Source: Sambucus nigra
Taxonomy: Eukaryota; Streptophyta; Magnoliopsida; Dipsacales; Adoxaceae
Direction of reading: 5' to 3'
DNA: 64,000 nt
Assembly (NCBI GenBank): GCA_949130495.1
Contig: OX422222.1
Coordinates: forward strand, 273,720,109-273,784,108
The notes beneath the pieces are model-generated. The model ran no database searches, was not told the DNA's origin, and was given only the letters and a program-made list of their open reading frames with translations. This document shows, piece after piece, positions 42,491-53,124 of the stretch. The position numbers were made by a program, and so were the translations under genes. Within the stretch, counting starts at the first letter, position 1. Each line of letters opens with the position of its first letter.

Positions 42491-45400
42491 ATGGTTTATC
42501 TTGTAGAATCGATTGATAAATTCCTCTCTGATTTCTCTATTCCCTCCTGGGTTATTTTGGAAGAGCTTTCTGAGCCTTCAGACTATTTCCGTTTGGCTGA
42601 GGGACATTGGTTCCCCAGTCTCTTTATTGCTGAGTGTGGATTTTCTTTTCCTCCCAACACTTTATGTTTGGAATTTTGTCAATATTTTGACGTTGTTTCT
42701 GCAAGAATAGCCCCCAATACATGGAGGATAGTTAATGGTGTTTATAGATTAAATCAAATACATGGAACCCAAATAGGAATTCTTGAAATCATGTTTTCCT
42801 ATAGATGGGCGGTGGGCGATAATACTTTTTATTTAAAAACTAGGTTTCTAAATAGAGCTTTAGTAGTCAATCTCCCGGATGCCAATAGGGACTATTTTGA
42901 GAACGAAGTTGTTATAAAAAATTGGCAACTTGCCCCTTTATCTGGAGATGAAGTTTATCAGGGTCCCAGATGCCCTCCCTATGGCAATGGGATAGGTTAT
43001 TTTTATTTCATTTTACTTATTTTGAAATCATGCTTCTTCTGTGTTTGACAAAATGTGCCACTGATATTTTAATTTTGATTTATTTACAGTTGATAACAAA
43101 AGAAAGTGTCCAAAAGAAGCAGACGTTAACATAAGGCACTTGAAACTTATCTGGAGTTTGCATCAAATTGTTACTGACAAGCACATTAGGTCAGCTTCAT
43201 ATCTGCTTCAGTACAAGAGTTACACAACTTCTTTCACTGCTCGTCCGGTGATAAGCGACGCAGAGCCAGTACCAGCTTCTACCAGTTCTTCGCCTAAGTC
43301 ACACGTTCCTTTAAGTGAAAGGATGAAGAAGAGAAGACCTCCCACCTTGTTCGAGAAACCTGCCTCTGGTGCTGGAGAGGCAAAAAGAAGTAAGATTGAC
43401 GTCCCAGGAGAGGGGACGAAGAAAATTGATGTACCTTCCTCGGCTGCTATTGTGAAGGTTGCCGAGAAGCTCCCAGTGGTCCCGAGAAAGTCTGCCACTC
43501 TAGGAGAAGTGACTGTAATATCACCGACCAAAAGTTCTTCCTTGGTCGAAACTATTCCTGTTCCTCCGAGGAAGCTGAAGAAAAGCTCCTCGGTCAATTT
43601 GGCTGATACCTTCTCTCAGCCCTCGACTAGTGGAGTTCCCACTTTCGTTCCCCCGAGCTCTGCCATGAGCTCGGAGAAGACTTGGATCATTCCCGAGATC
43701 CAAGGTATCGAAGAAAACCTTTCTTGGGACATGGTTACCTCTTTGGCAGCTCGCCACATTGCTTCTGTAAGTCCTTTTATTTTGAACTTTTCGTCTTTCC
43801 CTTGTTATATCTGTCTCTGACTTGCATTTATTTTCTTTTCTCAGTTGGTGAGCTGCTTTAACACAATTTTGAAAAAGGATGAAGCTATTAAAGCTTCAAG
43901 CTCCTCGTCTGGTTTAGAGGAGGCTTTGATAGGCTTGGGGCAGTCTCTGAAAGAGTCTCGCCAGAAATATGCTGATGATAAGGCAACTTGGGAGAAGAAG
44001 CTTGCCTCCACTGAGCAGGAGAAGGCCCGAGTTATTGAAGTCTCCAAGGGGTTGGAGAAAAATTTAAAGGACTTGGAAGAGAAAAATAAAGAGCTTGACA
44101 AGAAGCTCAAAGATGCTGGAGAGTTTGAGAATAAACTCAAGGTTGCTGAGGAAGAATTAATCCAACTTCGCGAAGTAGGTCGCCAGAAGGAAGAAGTTGA
44201 GAATAAATTGAAGACTGCTGAAAATATTCTGTTCGAGAAGCTCTCCTCGGAGAAATTAAAGAGGAAAATGGTTGTGAAGAAGTCTTTCAGCGCCAGTTGG
44301 GACAAGGGGTGGAACAAAGGCTTGGCTGCCATGATGTCTCAAGTAGAATATGGCAGCCTTAAATACTTTAGAGATGGGTGGGTCGCTGCTCTATAGGAGA
44401 TGAAGGTGGAGGAAAATTCCGAACTCTTTTAGCAACACATCCCTGGTCCCCCTCCAACTCCTGAAGACGAAGAAGAGGACGAAGCTGCCTCCGAAGAGTC
44501 TTCCATGGTGATGGGAGATCAAGTTTCTCATCCCTCAGCCATCCAGCATACAAACGAGGAACTCGCTACTTCCTCCGAGCAACCTCCAGCACTTCCCCAG
44601 CTACTATCTGCTCCATCCGAGCAACCTACTTCCTCGTCCCAGCCTCCTGAGAAAGTTTTGGGAGACAAGGAAAAGGTGTAGAGTTGTTTGGACTTCTATC
44701 TATTTTATTTTTCTTTGACAAATGTAATCCTGAACCATGTAATTCTGAACCTTGTGATCTAATAAAACTTGAACTTTTGTTTTTGCATACTGTTGTCTCT
44801 TCTTCATGCTCTGTTTTGATTATTGATTACTGCTTTTTCTTCCTCTACTAGGTTCTGGACAGGATGGAATTACTGTCTGCTCACGATACAAAGCTGTTGA
44901 GGCAATGCAATGAATACTTTAAGGCTGATCACATAGATCTGAGTGCAGCACAAATCATCGACATCCTCGGCCAAGATTCTTCGGAACAAGCAATTGAAGC
45001 CTACCAATACTTGAAGTGTCTACTTGATCGTGCGGTGGCCAATAATGTAGCTTATTATGACATGATCGAGGATCTTCAAGGCACTCTTGAAGACCTTCAA
45101 CACCAATATAAGGAATCCACTGCCCTCTTGCACGAAGGGTATGAGAAGAAGTACCAGCAAATCATTGCCGACAAGGGATACGAGAAGCGTTTTGCTTCTT
45201 ACGACGCGCGAGAGAGAACTCTGAGGGCTGAGGTCGAAGAGTGTAAAAAAATAGCTGAATTATTAGAGCAAGAGAATAATAACCTGCAAAGAGAGTTGTC
45301 GTAGTTGAAGTCTGCAGCTTCCACTTCAAAAGCCTTGATCCCAGTGACTGATGAGGGATTTTCATTCTTGGAGGTCGAGAACACCAACTTGAGGGACGAG

Positions 45401-46156
45401 TTAGAAACCTTGAAAAGAGCTGGCCCCTCTACATCTTCTCGTGGACGAGCAAGATCTCCTCGGGGACGAGCAAGAGCTCCTCGGGGACGAGAAAGAGCTG
45501 CTCGGATTCCTGTCGAGGAACAAAGGACTCAATCTTCCTTAGAGAACCAGGCCTTCCAATTAATGGCGAAGAACCAGGCGTTGGCTGAAATGTCAAAGAA
45601 GATCAGGGACCTGGAAGAGCAGCATTCTACGCAAAAGTCTGTCTTGGAGAATAAAGAACTCTTCATCAAAAATCTCCACGAACAACAAGAAAGATTGACA
45701 TATCAGTTTCACAAACAACCCAGGGAGTTCTGGATGGCTGGGTACAACGAGGCTCTCTAGCACTTAGACGATCGTATCGAGAATGCCAATAATGAGGGCT
45801 ACAAACAGGGCTGGTTGAATGACTTAGGTGTACTGCAACTAGAAAAGGGTCAGTACCTGTGGGATTACCATAATCCTGGGCTGCTCGACCTTCCAGTGCC
45901 ACCATTCAAGCTCGACATGAGTTGGATCCCTGCTCGGGCCATCCCTCAGTGCTTAATTTCCAAGTATCTCGGCGACTACAATCTCCATTCAAATGTCGAG
46001 ATATCTCGTACCGAGCACTACCTAGATCGACCATCCGTGATGAATATCAGGATGCTGAAAGATCTTAACTTTATAAATTCTCCTCTTGCTTGAAATGATC
46101 CGCCTGCTGGTGAGGAACCTGTTTCAAAAGCAGAGGGGAAGAAACCAATAGAGTAG
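42491..46156 (+). pseudogene. Antisense multi-exon gene of element 3: PF04195-like domain plus long coiled coils
   Basis: Exon 1 is 42491-42995, exon 2 43090-43766, exon 3 43845-44675 and exon 4 44852-46156. Junctions ATAG|GTTATT...TTACAG|TTGAT, TCT|GTAAGT...CTCAG|TTGG and AAG|GTGTAG...TACTAG|GTTCT keep the frame, giving about 1,105 codons. Residues 1-170 resemble the 'putative gypsy type transposon' family (GFSFPPNTLCLEFCQYFDVV, then APNTWRIVNGVYRL). Exon 2 is Ser/Pro-rich and basic; exons 3 and 4 form Lys/Glu coiled coils, with an RGRARSPRGRARAPRG patch near 45440. TAG at 44394, 44430, 45302 and 45758 and TGA at 46091 interrupt it, each one C-to-T step from CAG or CGA. AATAAA at 44761 lies in the last intron, so two separate genes, ending at 44681 and 46156, are also possible. 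It converges on the integrase end. Function unknown. Confidence 0.8.
44761..44766 (+). terminator. Possible polyadenylation signal in the antisense gene of element 3
   Basis: AATAAA, 80 bases after the TAG at 44679-44681 and inside the presumed third intron. It may end a shorter transcript made of exons 1-3. Confidence 0.45.
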
Positions 46157-46689
46157 GAATTTTTATGTAATAGTTAGTATACATTTCATTATCAATGTAA
46201 TCTGTTTTGGGATTTAATGAAAGACTTTTATTTTTGTTCGCAATCTTAATTTCTATTGTCCTGTAAAACACTTTACATCTGTGCATGTGTATCTGTTAAA
46301 AAGATAACAATATTAAATATTGTGTTGTTTGTCGATCAACTTATTGTCGACTAGCTTGAATTTGTGGTAGTCATTATAAAAAGTTACTAAGTTGTTTCTC
46401 GACCAACTTACTAATAATTAAAAAGTTACGAGTATCAAAAATTTTGCTCAATCACTTTCTTGTATTCATAAAATGTTTCCGACCAACCAAGGTCGATAAA
46501 TTTCCTTCTCGACCAACTACAGTTAGTGGGTTTTTATCCCCGACCAATCATAGTTAGTGGATTTTTCCTCTACTAGGAGCTTTAGCACTTTTTTGGGATA
46601 ATTTTACCTCCCGACCAACTTTAGTTGGCATTTTCAAGAATATATTTACTTCCTAACCAACATAAGTTGGCATTTTTAGGAATATTTTT
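46157..46689. repeat. Non-coding region with degenerate 'gaccaac' repeats between the antisense gene and integrase
   Basis: From about 46330 on, YTCGACCAACYNNAGTTRGT-like blocks recur every 35-70 bases (for example at 46333, 46399, 46479, 46513, 46540, 46611). Each pairs GACCAAC with a nearby GTTGG or GTTAGT in inverted form. No ORF; this is the convergent end of the two transcription units. Confidence 0.6.
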
Positions 46690-47860
46690 ACTTCCCGAGG
46701 AACACAAGTAGCTTTACTTCCCGGAGGAATACAAGTAGCTTTACTTCCCGGAGGAATACAGGTAGCTTTACTTCCCGGAGGAATACAAGTAGCTTTACTT
46801 CCCGGAGGAATACATGTAGCTTTACTTCCCGGAGGAATACATGTAGCTTTACTTCTCGGAGGAATACAAGTTTTACTTCCCGGAGGAATATAAGTTTTAC
46901 TTCCCGGAGGAATACAGGTAGCTTTACTTCCCGGAGGAATACAAGTTTTACTTCCCGGAGGAATACAAATTTTACTTCCCGGAGGAATACAAGTTTTACT
47001 TCCCGGAGGAATATAAGTTTTACTTCCCGGAGGAATACATTTGTTTCTCGACCAACCTTAGCTGGCGTTTTCGAGATAAATTTTGAGTAGCCCGAGTTTT
47101 GCCGAGTAGCGTGTAGCACTAGTATTCCCCAAAAAACTTTCAATAAAAGGAGAGAATATACATCACTGATAATACTTGCACAGGTGCTCTGCGTTCCATG
47201 CATTTTTAAACTCCCCCCCTCTAAAGTTACTATTCGGTAAGTTCCTGGTCGAACAACTTCTGTAACTCGGTATGGTCCATGCCAATTTTCCTCTAGTTTG
47301 TTTTGCTTTTGAATCACTTTCTTTAGCACATAGTCTTCTTCTTTCAGGTCACACTTCTTCACCCTCTTATTGTAGAATAAAGCTGTTCGTTGTTGGTATG
47401 CAGCATTCCTGATGGCTGCCTGTTCTCTAACTTTCTCGAGCATGTCTAAATCCAATCTTCTCATTAAGTCGCTGACAGAGGAATTGGAATTCAGTACCCT
47501 ATGTGTTGGGAGGCCCAACTCGGTAGGTATAACAGCTTCACTTCCAAACGCCATCATATATGGTGATTCTCCAGTTGCTACTCGGGGAGTAGTTCGATCA
47601 GCCCACAATAATGACTGTAACTCGTTGATCCAGTTTGCTTTTGCGTCACTTAGTCTTTTCTTCAAGCCATTCAACATCGTTCTATTTGTCACTTCAGTTT
47701 GTCCATTGATTTGAGGATGTCCTGGTGCTGAGTGGATCTTCAAAACATTTGATTGATGATAATAGGCAGCGAACTCCTCGTTATCAAATTGTGTTCCATG
47801 GTCTGTGATGAAGGCATGAGGAAGACCATATCGATAAATGATGTTCTTCCAAATAAATTA
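46688..47860 (-). pseudogene. Element 3 integrase, C-terminal half, frameshifted into a tandem repeat
   Basis: The frame continues from the upstream pol ORF after a TAA at 47858-47860 (VY-stop-FIWKNIIYRYG). It supplies the second Asp (ITDHGTQF) and the Glu (NGQTEVTNR) of the catalytic triad, then YMMAFGSEAVIP and ENWHGPYRV. Near 47200 one base of an A-run seems to be lost: the neighbouring frame would end in NAEHLCKYYQ and a stop, the usual end of Tat integrases. The actual frame instead reads on through non-coding DNA and 14 tandem repeat units to 46688. Confidence 0.8.
46690..47043. repeat. 24/27-bp tandem repeat next to the integrase end of element 3
   Basis: Fourteen units of CTTTACTTCCCGGAGGAATA followed by CAAGTAG (27 bp) or, without the last GTA, 24 bp. 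Unit lengths are multiples of 3, so the minus strand stays open as FLREVKL repeats. Confidence 0.95.
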
Positions 47861-49769
47861 GTACACCTTGTCGTACGTCATATCAATGAGAGGCTCAGCT
47901 TTCACCCACTTAGTAAAATAATCCACTGCGACGATGAGGTATTTGAACCTTCCTCTGGTCGTTGGCAGTGGTCCGACCAAATCTATTCCCCACATGGCAA
48001 ATGGCCAAGGGGAAGTGATGGGTGTCAACAATGCTTGTGGAGTTCTTCGGATGGAGGAAAAGCACTGGAACTTGTCATATTTCTTGGCATAGGCTACAAA
48101 ATCAGCCCTCATCGTCGGCCAGTAGTATCCCTGCGTCATCATCCTTTGCAAAAGCGTCCGACCTGCTACATGGGCTCCATAGGACCCTTCATGGATCTCT
48201 TCAATCAATTCTTTCACCTCGGAGGGATGTACACATCTTTGCAAACCTGCCATAATTCCTTGTCTATATAGAATACCATTAGTTAATACATACCGAGCAG
48301 CTTTAAACTTTAATTTCTTGGCTGCGAGCTTGTCAATTGGTAATTCTCCCTCCTCAATATATGCCCTGATGGGATCCATACAAGATGGTCCTAAATCAAG
48401 GGTGATAAAGTTCATCGCCAAATTTTCATCTATACTCTGACCAGCTAAAACTTCAATTGGGATTGTTCTTCGTAGCTCGGCACGAGTAGCTGATGCTAAT
48501 TGAGCTAGGGCATCTGCTCTTGCATTCTCCATTCTTGGTATTCTGACCAGCTGAATAGCATTAAATTCTGATACCAACTCCATCACCTTTGCATGGTACT
48601 TGATCATTAATTCTCCTTTGGCTGCATATATTCCCAACATTTGATTTACGATTAATTGAGAATCATTGAAGACAATAATCTGCTGCGCCTCCATAATTTT
48701 TGCCAAATTAAGACCTGCAATCATGGCCTCATACTCAGCCTCATCATTGGAAGCTTTGAATTGGAAACGTAGGGCGTATTCCATGTCGACCTCGTCCGGA
48801 TTGCTCAAAACTATCCCCGCCCCACTACCTATTGTGCAAGATGAGCCATCTACATATAGCCTCCATATAGGTAACTCGTCCTTAAATTTCTGATCTGACA
48901 GAGTTCCTCTGTGAAATATTTGTTGCTTCCTTTCATCCTCCCCTGATATTTCTTGCTCTTTGTCGATCATCTTTTCGTGCCCTTTTACCAACCTGAGTTG
49001 GTCTGAGCTCGAATTTGATGATCCTATAACATCCACTTGCCCTTTTACCAACCTAAGTTGGTCTGAGCTTGTGGTCGATGATCTTGTAACATCCACAGGT
49101 TGATCAGCGAGCAACTTTTGCTCCTCAGGGGTATCAGGATAGGTGAACTCTGCTATAAAATCTGCTACAGTTTTCCCTTTAAGCGATGATTTGGGTTCAT
49201 AGACTATATCGTATTCTCCGAGCTCTATTGCCCAGTACATCAATCTCCCTGATTTTTCTAGTTTATGAAGGGCTTGCCTCAATGGCATATTAGTATATAC
49301 TACTATGGTATGAGCCTGGAAGTATGGCCTCATTCTCCTACTCACCTCAATCATTGCCAGTGCCAACTTTTCCAGTTTAGGATATCTGATCTCTGCTCCT
49401 CGGAAGGCCTTAATTGTATAGTAGATTGGTTTTTGTACTCCATTCTCCACTCTTATCAATGCCGAGCTGACTGCATTCTCGAACATCGCCATATACAAGT
49501 ATAATTTTTCTCCCATCACTGGCCTGGATAACAATGGAGGTGCTCCCAAGTATTTCTTCAAGTCTTGAAAAGCCTTCTCACATTCATCATTCCACTTAAA
49601 AGTCTTTCGGAGTGTCTTGAAGAATGGGAGACATCGATCAGTTGCTCGTGATACAAATCTGTTGAGTGCTGCTACTCGTCCTGTAAGACTTTGCACCTCT
49701 TTCTTCGTCCTTGGAGATCGCAGCCCTAATAGAGCTTTGATCTTTTCAGGATTCGCCTCAATGCCTCTG
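47861..49769 (-). pseudogene. Element 3 pol, duplicate B: RT end, two RNases H and integrase start
   Basis: The ORF 50074-47858 begins in copy A and crosses the duplication junction at about 49770 (AKKYDRG then IEANPEKIKALLGL). It next encodes the RT thumb (GRVAALNRFVSRATDRCLPF), the gypsy-type RNase H (MGEKLYLYMAMFENAVSSAL, RLMYWAIELGEYDIVYEPKS) and the second RNase H (LYVDGSSCTIGSGAGIVLSN, EYEAMIAGL, FNDSQLIVNQM, ENARADALA). The integrase starts with HEGSYGAH and WGIDLVGPLPTTRG. The zinc module reads AKKYDKFQ where CxxC is expected, so both Cys ligands are lost. This copy is contiguous with the rest of the integrase. Confidence 0.85.
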
Positions 49770-51465
49770 TCATATTTCTTGGCATAGGATACACAATCAG
49801 CCCTCATCGTCGGCCAGTAGTATCCCTGCGTCATCATCCTTTGCAAAAGCGTCCGACCTATTACATGGGCTCCACAGGACCCTTCATGGATCTCTTCAAT
49901 CAATTCTTTCACCTCGGAGGGATGTACACATCTTTGCAAACCTGCCATAATTCCTCGTCTATATAGAATACCATAAGAGAATACATACCGAGCAGCTTTA
50001 AACTTCAATTTCTTGGCTGCGAGCTTGTCAATTGGTAATTCTCCCTCCTCAATATATGCCCTGATGGGATCCAAGATGGTCCTAAATCAAGGGTGATAAA
50101 GTTTATCGCCAAATCTTCATCTATACTCCGACCAGCTAAAACTTTAATTGGGATTGTTCTTCGTAGCTCGGCACGAGTAGCTGATGCTAATCGAGCTAGG
50201 GCATCTGCTCTTGCATTCTCCATTCTTGGTATTCTAACCAGCTGAATAGCAGCAAATTCTGATACCAACTCCATCACCTTTGCATGGTACTTGATCATTA
50301 ATTCTCCTTTGGCTGCATATATTCCCAACATTTGATTTACGATTAATTGAGAATCACTGAAGATAATAATCTGCTGTGCCTCCATAATTTTTGCCAAATT
50401 AAGACCTGCAATCATGGCCTCATACTCAGCCTCATTATTGGAAGCTTTGAATTAGAAACGTAGGGCGTATTCCATGTCGACCTCGTCCGGAGTGCTCAAA
50501 ACTATCCCTGCCCCACTGCCTGTTGTTCAAGATGAGCCATCTACATATAGCCTCCATATAGGTAACTCGTCTTCAAATTTTTGATCTGACAGAGTTCCTC
50601 GGTGAAATATTTGTTGCTTCCTTTCATCCTCCCCTGATATTTCTTGCTCTTCGTCGATCATCTTTTCTTGCCCTTTTACCAACCTGAGTTGGTCTGAGCT
50701 CGAATTTGATGATCCTGTAACATCCACTTGCCCTTTTACCAACCTAAGTTGGTCTAAGCTGTTGGTCGATGATCCTGTAACATCCACAGGTTGATCAGCG
50801 AGCAACTTTTGCTCCTCAGGGGTATCAGGATAGGTGAACTCTGCTATAAAATCTGCTACAGCTTGCCCTTTAAGTGATGATCTGGGTTCATAGACCATAT
50901 CGTATTCTCCGAGCTCTATTGCCCAGTACATCAATCTCCTTGATTTTTCTGGTTTATGAAGGGCTTGCCTCAATGGCATATAAGTATATACTACTATGGT
51001 ATGAGCCTGGAAGTATGGCCTCATTCTCCTACTCGCTTCAATCAGTGCCACTGCCAACTTTTCCAGTTTAGGATATCTGATCTCTGCTCCTCGAAAGGCC
51101 TTACTTGTATAGTAGATTGGTTTTTGTACTCCATTCTCCACTCTTATCAATGCCGAACTGATTGCATTCTCGGACACCGTCAGATACAAGTATAATTTTT
51201 CTCCCATCACTGGCCTGGATAACAATGGAGGTGCTCCCAAGTATTTCTTCAAGTCTTGAAAAGCCTTCTCACATTCATCATTCCACTCAAAAGTCTTTCA
51301 GAGTGTCTTGAAGAATGGGATACATCGATCAGTTGCTCGCGATACAAATCTGTTGAGTGCTGCTACTCGTCCTGTAAGACTTTGCACCTCTTTCTTCGTC
51401 GTTGGAGATCGCAACCCTAATAGAGCTTTGATCTTTTCAGGATTCGCCTCAATGTACCCGAGAAA
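48075..51465. repeat. 1.69-kb direct tandem duplication inside element 3 pol
   Basis: 48075-49769 and 49770 to about 51465 are near-identical direct copies. ATTCGCCTCAAT recurs at 49751 and 51442 (1691 apart) and TCATATTTCTTGGC at 48075 and 49770 (1695 apart). Each holds RT thumb, both RNases H and the zinc part of integrase. Differences include a 4-base deletion in copy A near 50068, a stop at about 50452 in copy A only, and AGAGGC kept at the junction in copy B but lost in copy A. Confidence 0.9.
49770..51297 (-). pseudogene. Element 3 pol, duplicate A: two RNases H and integrase zinc part, broken
   Basis: Same domain content as duplicate B and contiguous with the RT upstream. It is split by a shift at about 51298, a TGA/TAA zone at 50452-50526 (a Gln codon changed to TAA, and the SS-C repeat of the second RNase H) and the 4-base deletion near 50068. 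LYVDGSS (50530), EYEAMIAGL, FSDSQLIVNQM and ARADALARL are recognisable. The zinc part ends at AKKYD at the junction with copy B. It has no integrase core of its own. Confidence 0.85.
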
Positions 51466-52311
51466 CATGCCTTCTCGTACTCCAAATATGCACTTCGTCG
51501 AGTTCAGCTTCATTTGATATTTATCCAGTTGATCAAAAGTCTGGCTTAAGTCAACTAGATGATCGACAACTTTCTTGCTCTTTGTCAGCATATCGTCAAC
51601 ATAGACTTCCATATTGCAACTGATTTGTTCAGCGAAGACCTTGTTCATCAGCCGCTGATATGTCGCACCTGCATTTTTCAAACCAAAAGGCATAACATTA
51701 TAACAATAAGTTCCCCTAGGGGTAATGAAAGAAGTACTCTCCCTATCTTCAGGTTTCATTTTAATCTGATTGTAGCCAGAATAAGCATCCATAAAGCTCA
51801 GCAGCTCGTGTCCCGAGGTAGCATCCACCAGTTGATCAATTCGGGGCAGTGGGAAATGATCCTTTGGGCATGCTTTGTTGAGGTCAGTGAAGTCTACACA
51901 CATCCTCCATTTGTTATTCTTGTTCTTCACCATCACCACATTTGCTAACCAGTCAGGATATTTAACATCTTCAATAAAGCAGGCTTTCTGGAGCTTCTCG
52001 ACTTCCTCCTGTATAACTTGATTTTTCTCGGGGCTGAATACTCTTCTTCTTTGCTTCACATGCTTGATCTCCTTATTCACATTGAATTCGTGACATAAGA
52101 AATTTGGGTCTATCCCGGGCATATCCTCATGACTCCACATAAAAGTTTGCTTTCTGCTTATAAGGAAAGTTATCAGTTCCTGTTTTAGTGAGGCTTCCAA
52201 CGACGAACCTACTTGAGTAGTTCGTTCAGGGTGCTCGTCGTCCACAGTGATGTTTTCAGTAGCTTCCACCACTTGACCCTTCACAAGTTGCGACTCATCT
52301 CTAGGATCCAA
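51298..52311 (-). CDS. Element 3 reverse transcriptase, largely intact (337 codons)
   Basis: Conserved blocks: SHEDMPGIDPNF, VIQEEVEKLQKACFIEDVKY, RMCVDFTDLNKACPKDHFPL, FMDAYSGYNQIKM, VMPFGLKNAGATYQRLMNKV, the catalytic box MEVYVDDML with both Asp residues, and KCIFGVREGMFLGY. About five residues typical before IEANPEK are missing (LGY directly followed by IEANPEK). The frame ends at a TGA at 51298-51300 in the thumb region. It lies downstream of the protease and is part of one gag-pol precursor in an intact element. Confidence 0.85.
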   Translation of the reverse strand: MDPRDESQLVKGQVVEATENITVDDEHPERTTQVGSSLEASLKQELITFLISRKQTFMWSHEDMPGIDPNFLCHEFNVNKEIKHVKQRRRVFSPEKNQVIQEEVEKLQKACFIEDVKYPDWLANVVMVKNKNNKWRMCVDFTDLNKACPKDHFPLPRIDQLVDATSGHELLSFMDAYSGYNQIKMKPEDRESTSFITPRGTYCYNVMPFGLKNAGATYQRLMNKVFAEQISCNMEVYVDDMLTKSKKVVDHLVDLSQTFDQLDKYQMKLNSTKCIFGVREGMFLGYIEANPEKIKALLGLRSPTTKKEVQSLTGRVAALNRFVSRATDRCIPFFKTL

Positions 52312-52314
52312 TGT

Positions 52315-52884
52315 TTATATTTCTGCTCCTTCATCCACATGATAAGTAGTAGTCTTTTTCCTTGATTCCTCCAGTTCCTCTTGCTCGGCGGATGAATAAT
52401 AGCATTCCCGAGCTACTTTCTGGTCACCCTTTACAACTCCTACTCCAAAATTTGTTGGAAATTTTAGGCACTGATGCACTGTAGATGGTACAACCTCAAA
52501 TTTCTTCAATCCTACTCTTCCCATGATGATATTGTATGATGATTGAACATTTTTATCCATCACGAAGAAGCGTATCCTTTCTGTCCGACAAGCAGGCCAT
52601 GTACCAATGAATATATCCAACTTGATCGTCCCAAGTGGAAATACTTTCTCGCCAAAAAAACCGAGGAGGGGTCTATGATAAGGCTCCAGTTGAGATAACT
52701 TTAGATTTAAACTATCGAAGCACGAGTAGAACATGATGTCTGCCGAGCTACCATTGTCTACCAGTTCTCTTGAGATCATTACCTCTTTCATTCTCATCTT
52801 GATCACCAATGGGTCATCATGAGGATATAGGACACCTACAAGGTCGTTCTTTGAGAAACCAATGACCAATTTCTCTTTGTTCAC
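52315..52884 (-). CDS. Element 3 aspartic protease region (189 codons)
   Basis: The catalytic motif is VDNGSSADIMF (about residues 41-51), preceded by IGFSKNDLVGVLYPHDDPLV and followed by YNIIMGRVGLKKFEVVPSTV and HQCLKFPT, the typical blocks of Tat proteases. Its frame ends at a TAA just before the RT ORF and is separated from gag by a stretch with shifts (52885-53124). Confidence 0.85.
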   Translation of the reverse strand: MNKEKLVIGFSKNDLVGVLYPHDDPLVIKMRMKEVMISRELVDNGSSADIMFYSCFDSLNLKLSQLEPYHRPLLGFFGEKVFPLGTIKLDIFIGTWPACRTERIRFFVMDKNVQSSYNIIMGRVGLKKFEVVPSTVHQCLKFPTNFGVGVVKGDQKVARECYYSSAEQEELEESRKKTTTYHVDEGAEI

Positions 52885-53124
52885 CTTTCTCGGGCGATCC
52901 TCCTCAGCTAGATTTATTCACTGAATGTACGAACAAGCTTGAGCCTCACAGAGGTAAGCGTTTCTCTCTGCAGCAAGGTCTCCTCCTCTTGCATCTCCAC
53001 CTGTAATAACATTACAATCAAATAACCCAAAGAGTATTGAAAATACCTCTCGTTCTGGCTGCCTTGGTCTCTTGTGAAGATCGGGGTCGTCTTCTGGATC
53101 AACTTCATGGTTTCTTTTCTTGTT

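Noticed and set aside
46690..47043. Regular 24/27-bp repeats resembling a CRISPR array
   Set aside because: Units are directly adjacent without unique spacers, in plant retrotransposon DNA with no cas genes; this is an ordinary minisatellite.
52985..53060. Short intron between gag and protease of element 3
   Set aside because: GTATTT and TTACAG signals exist, but the enclosed 50-odd bases are too short for a typical plant intron and an alternative frame stays open through them.
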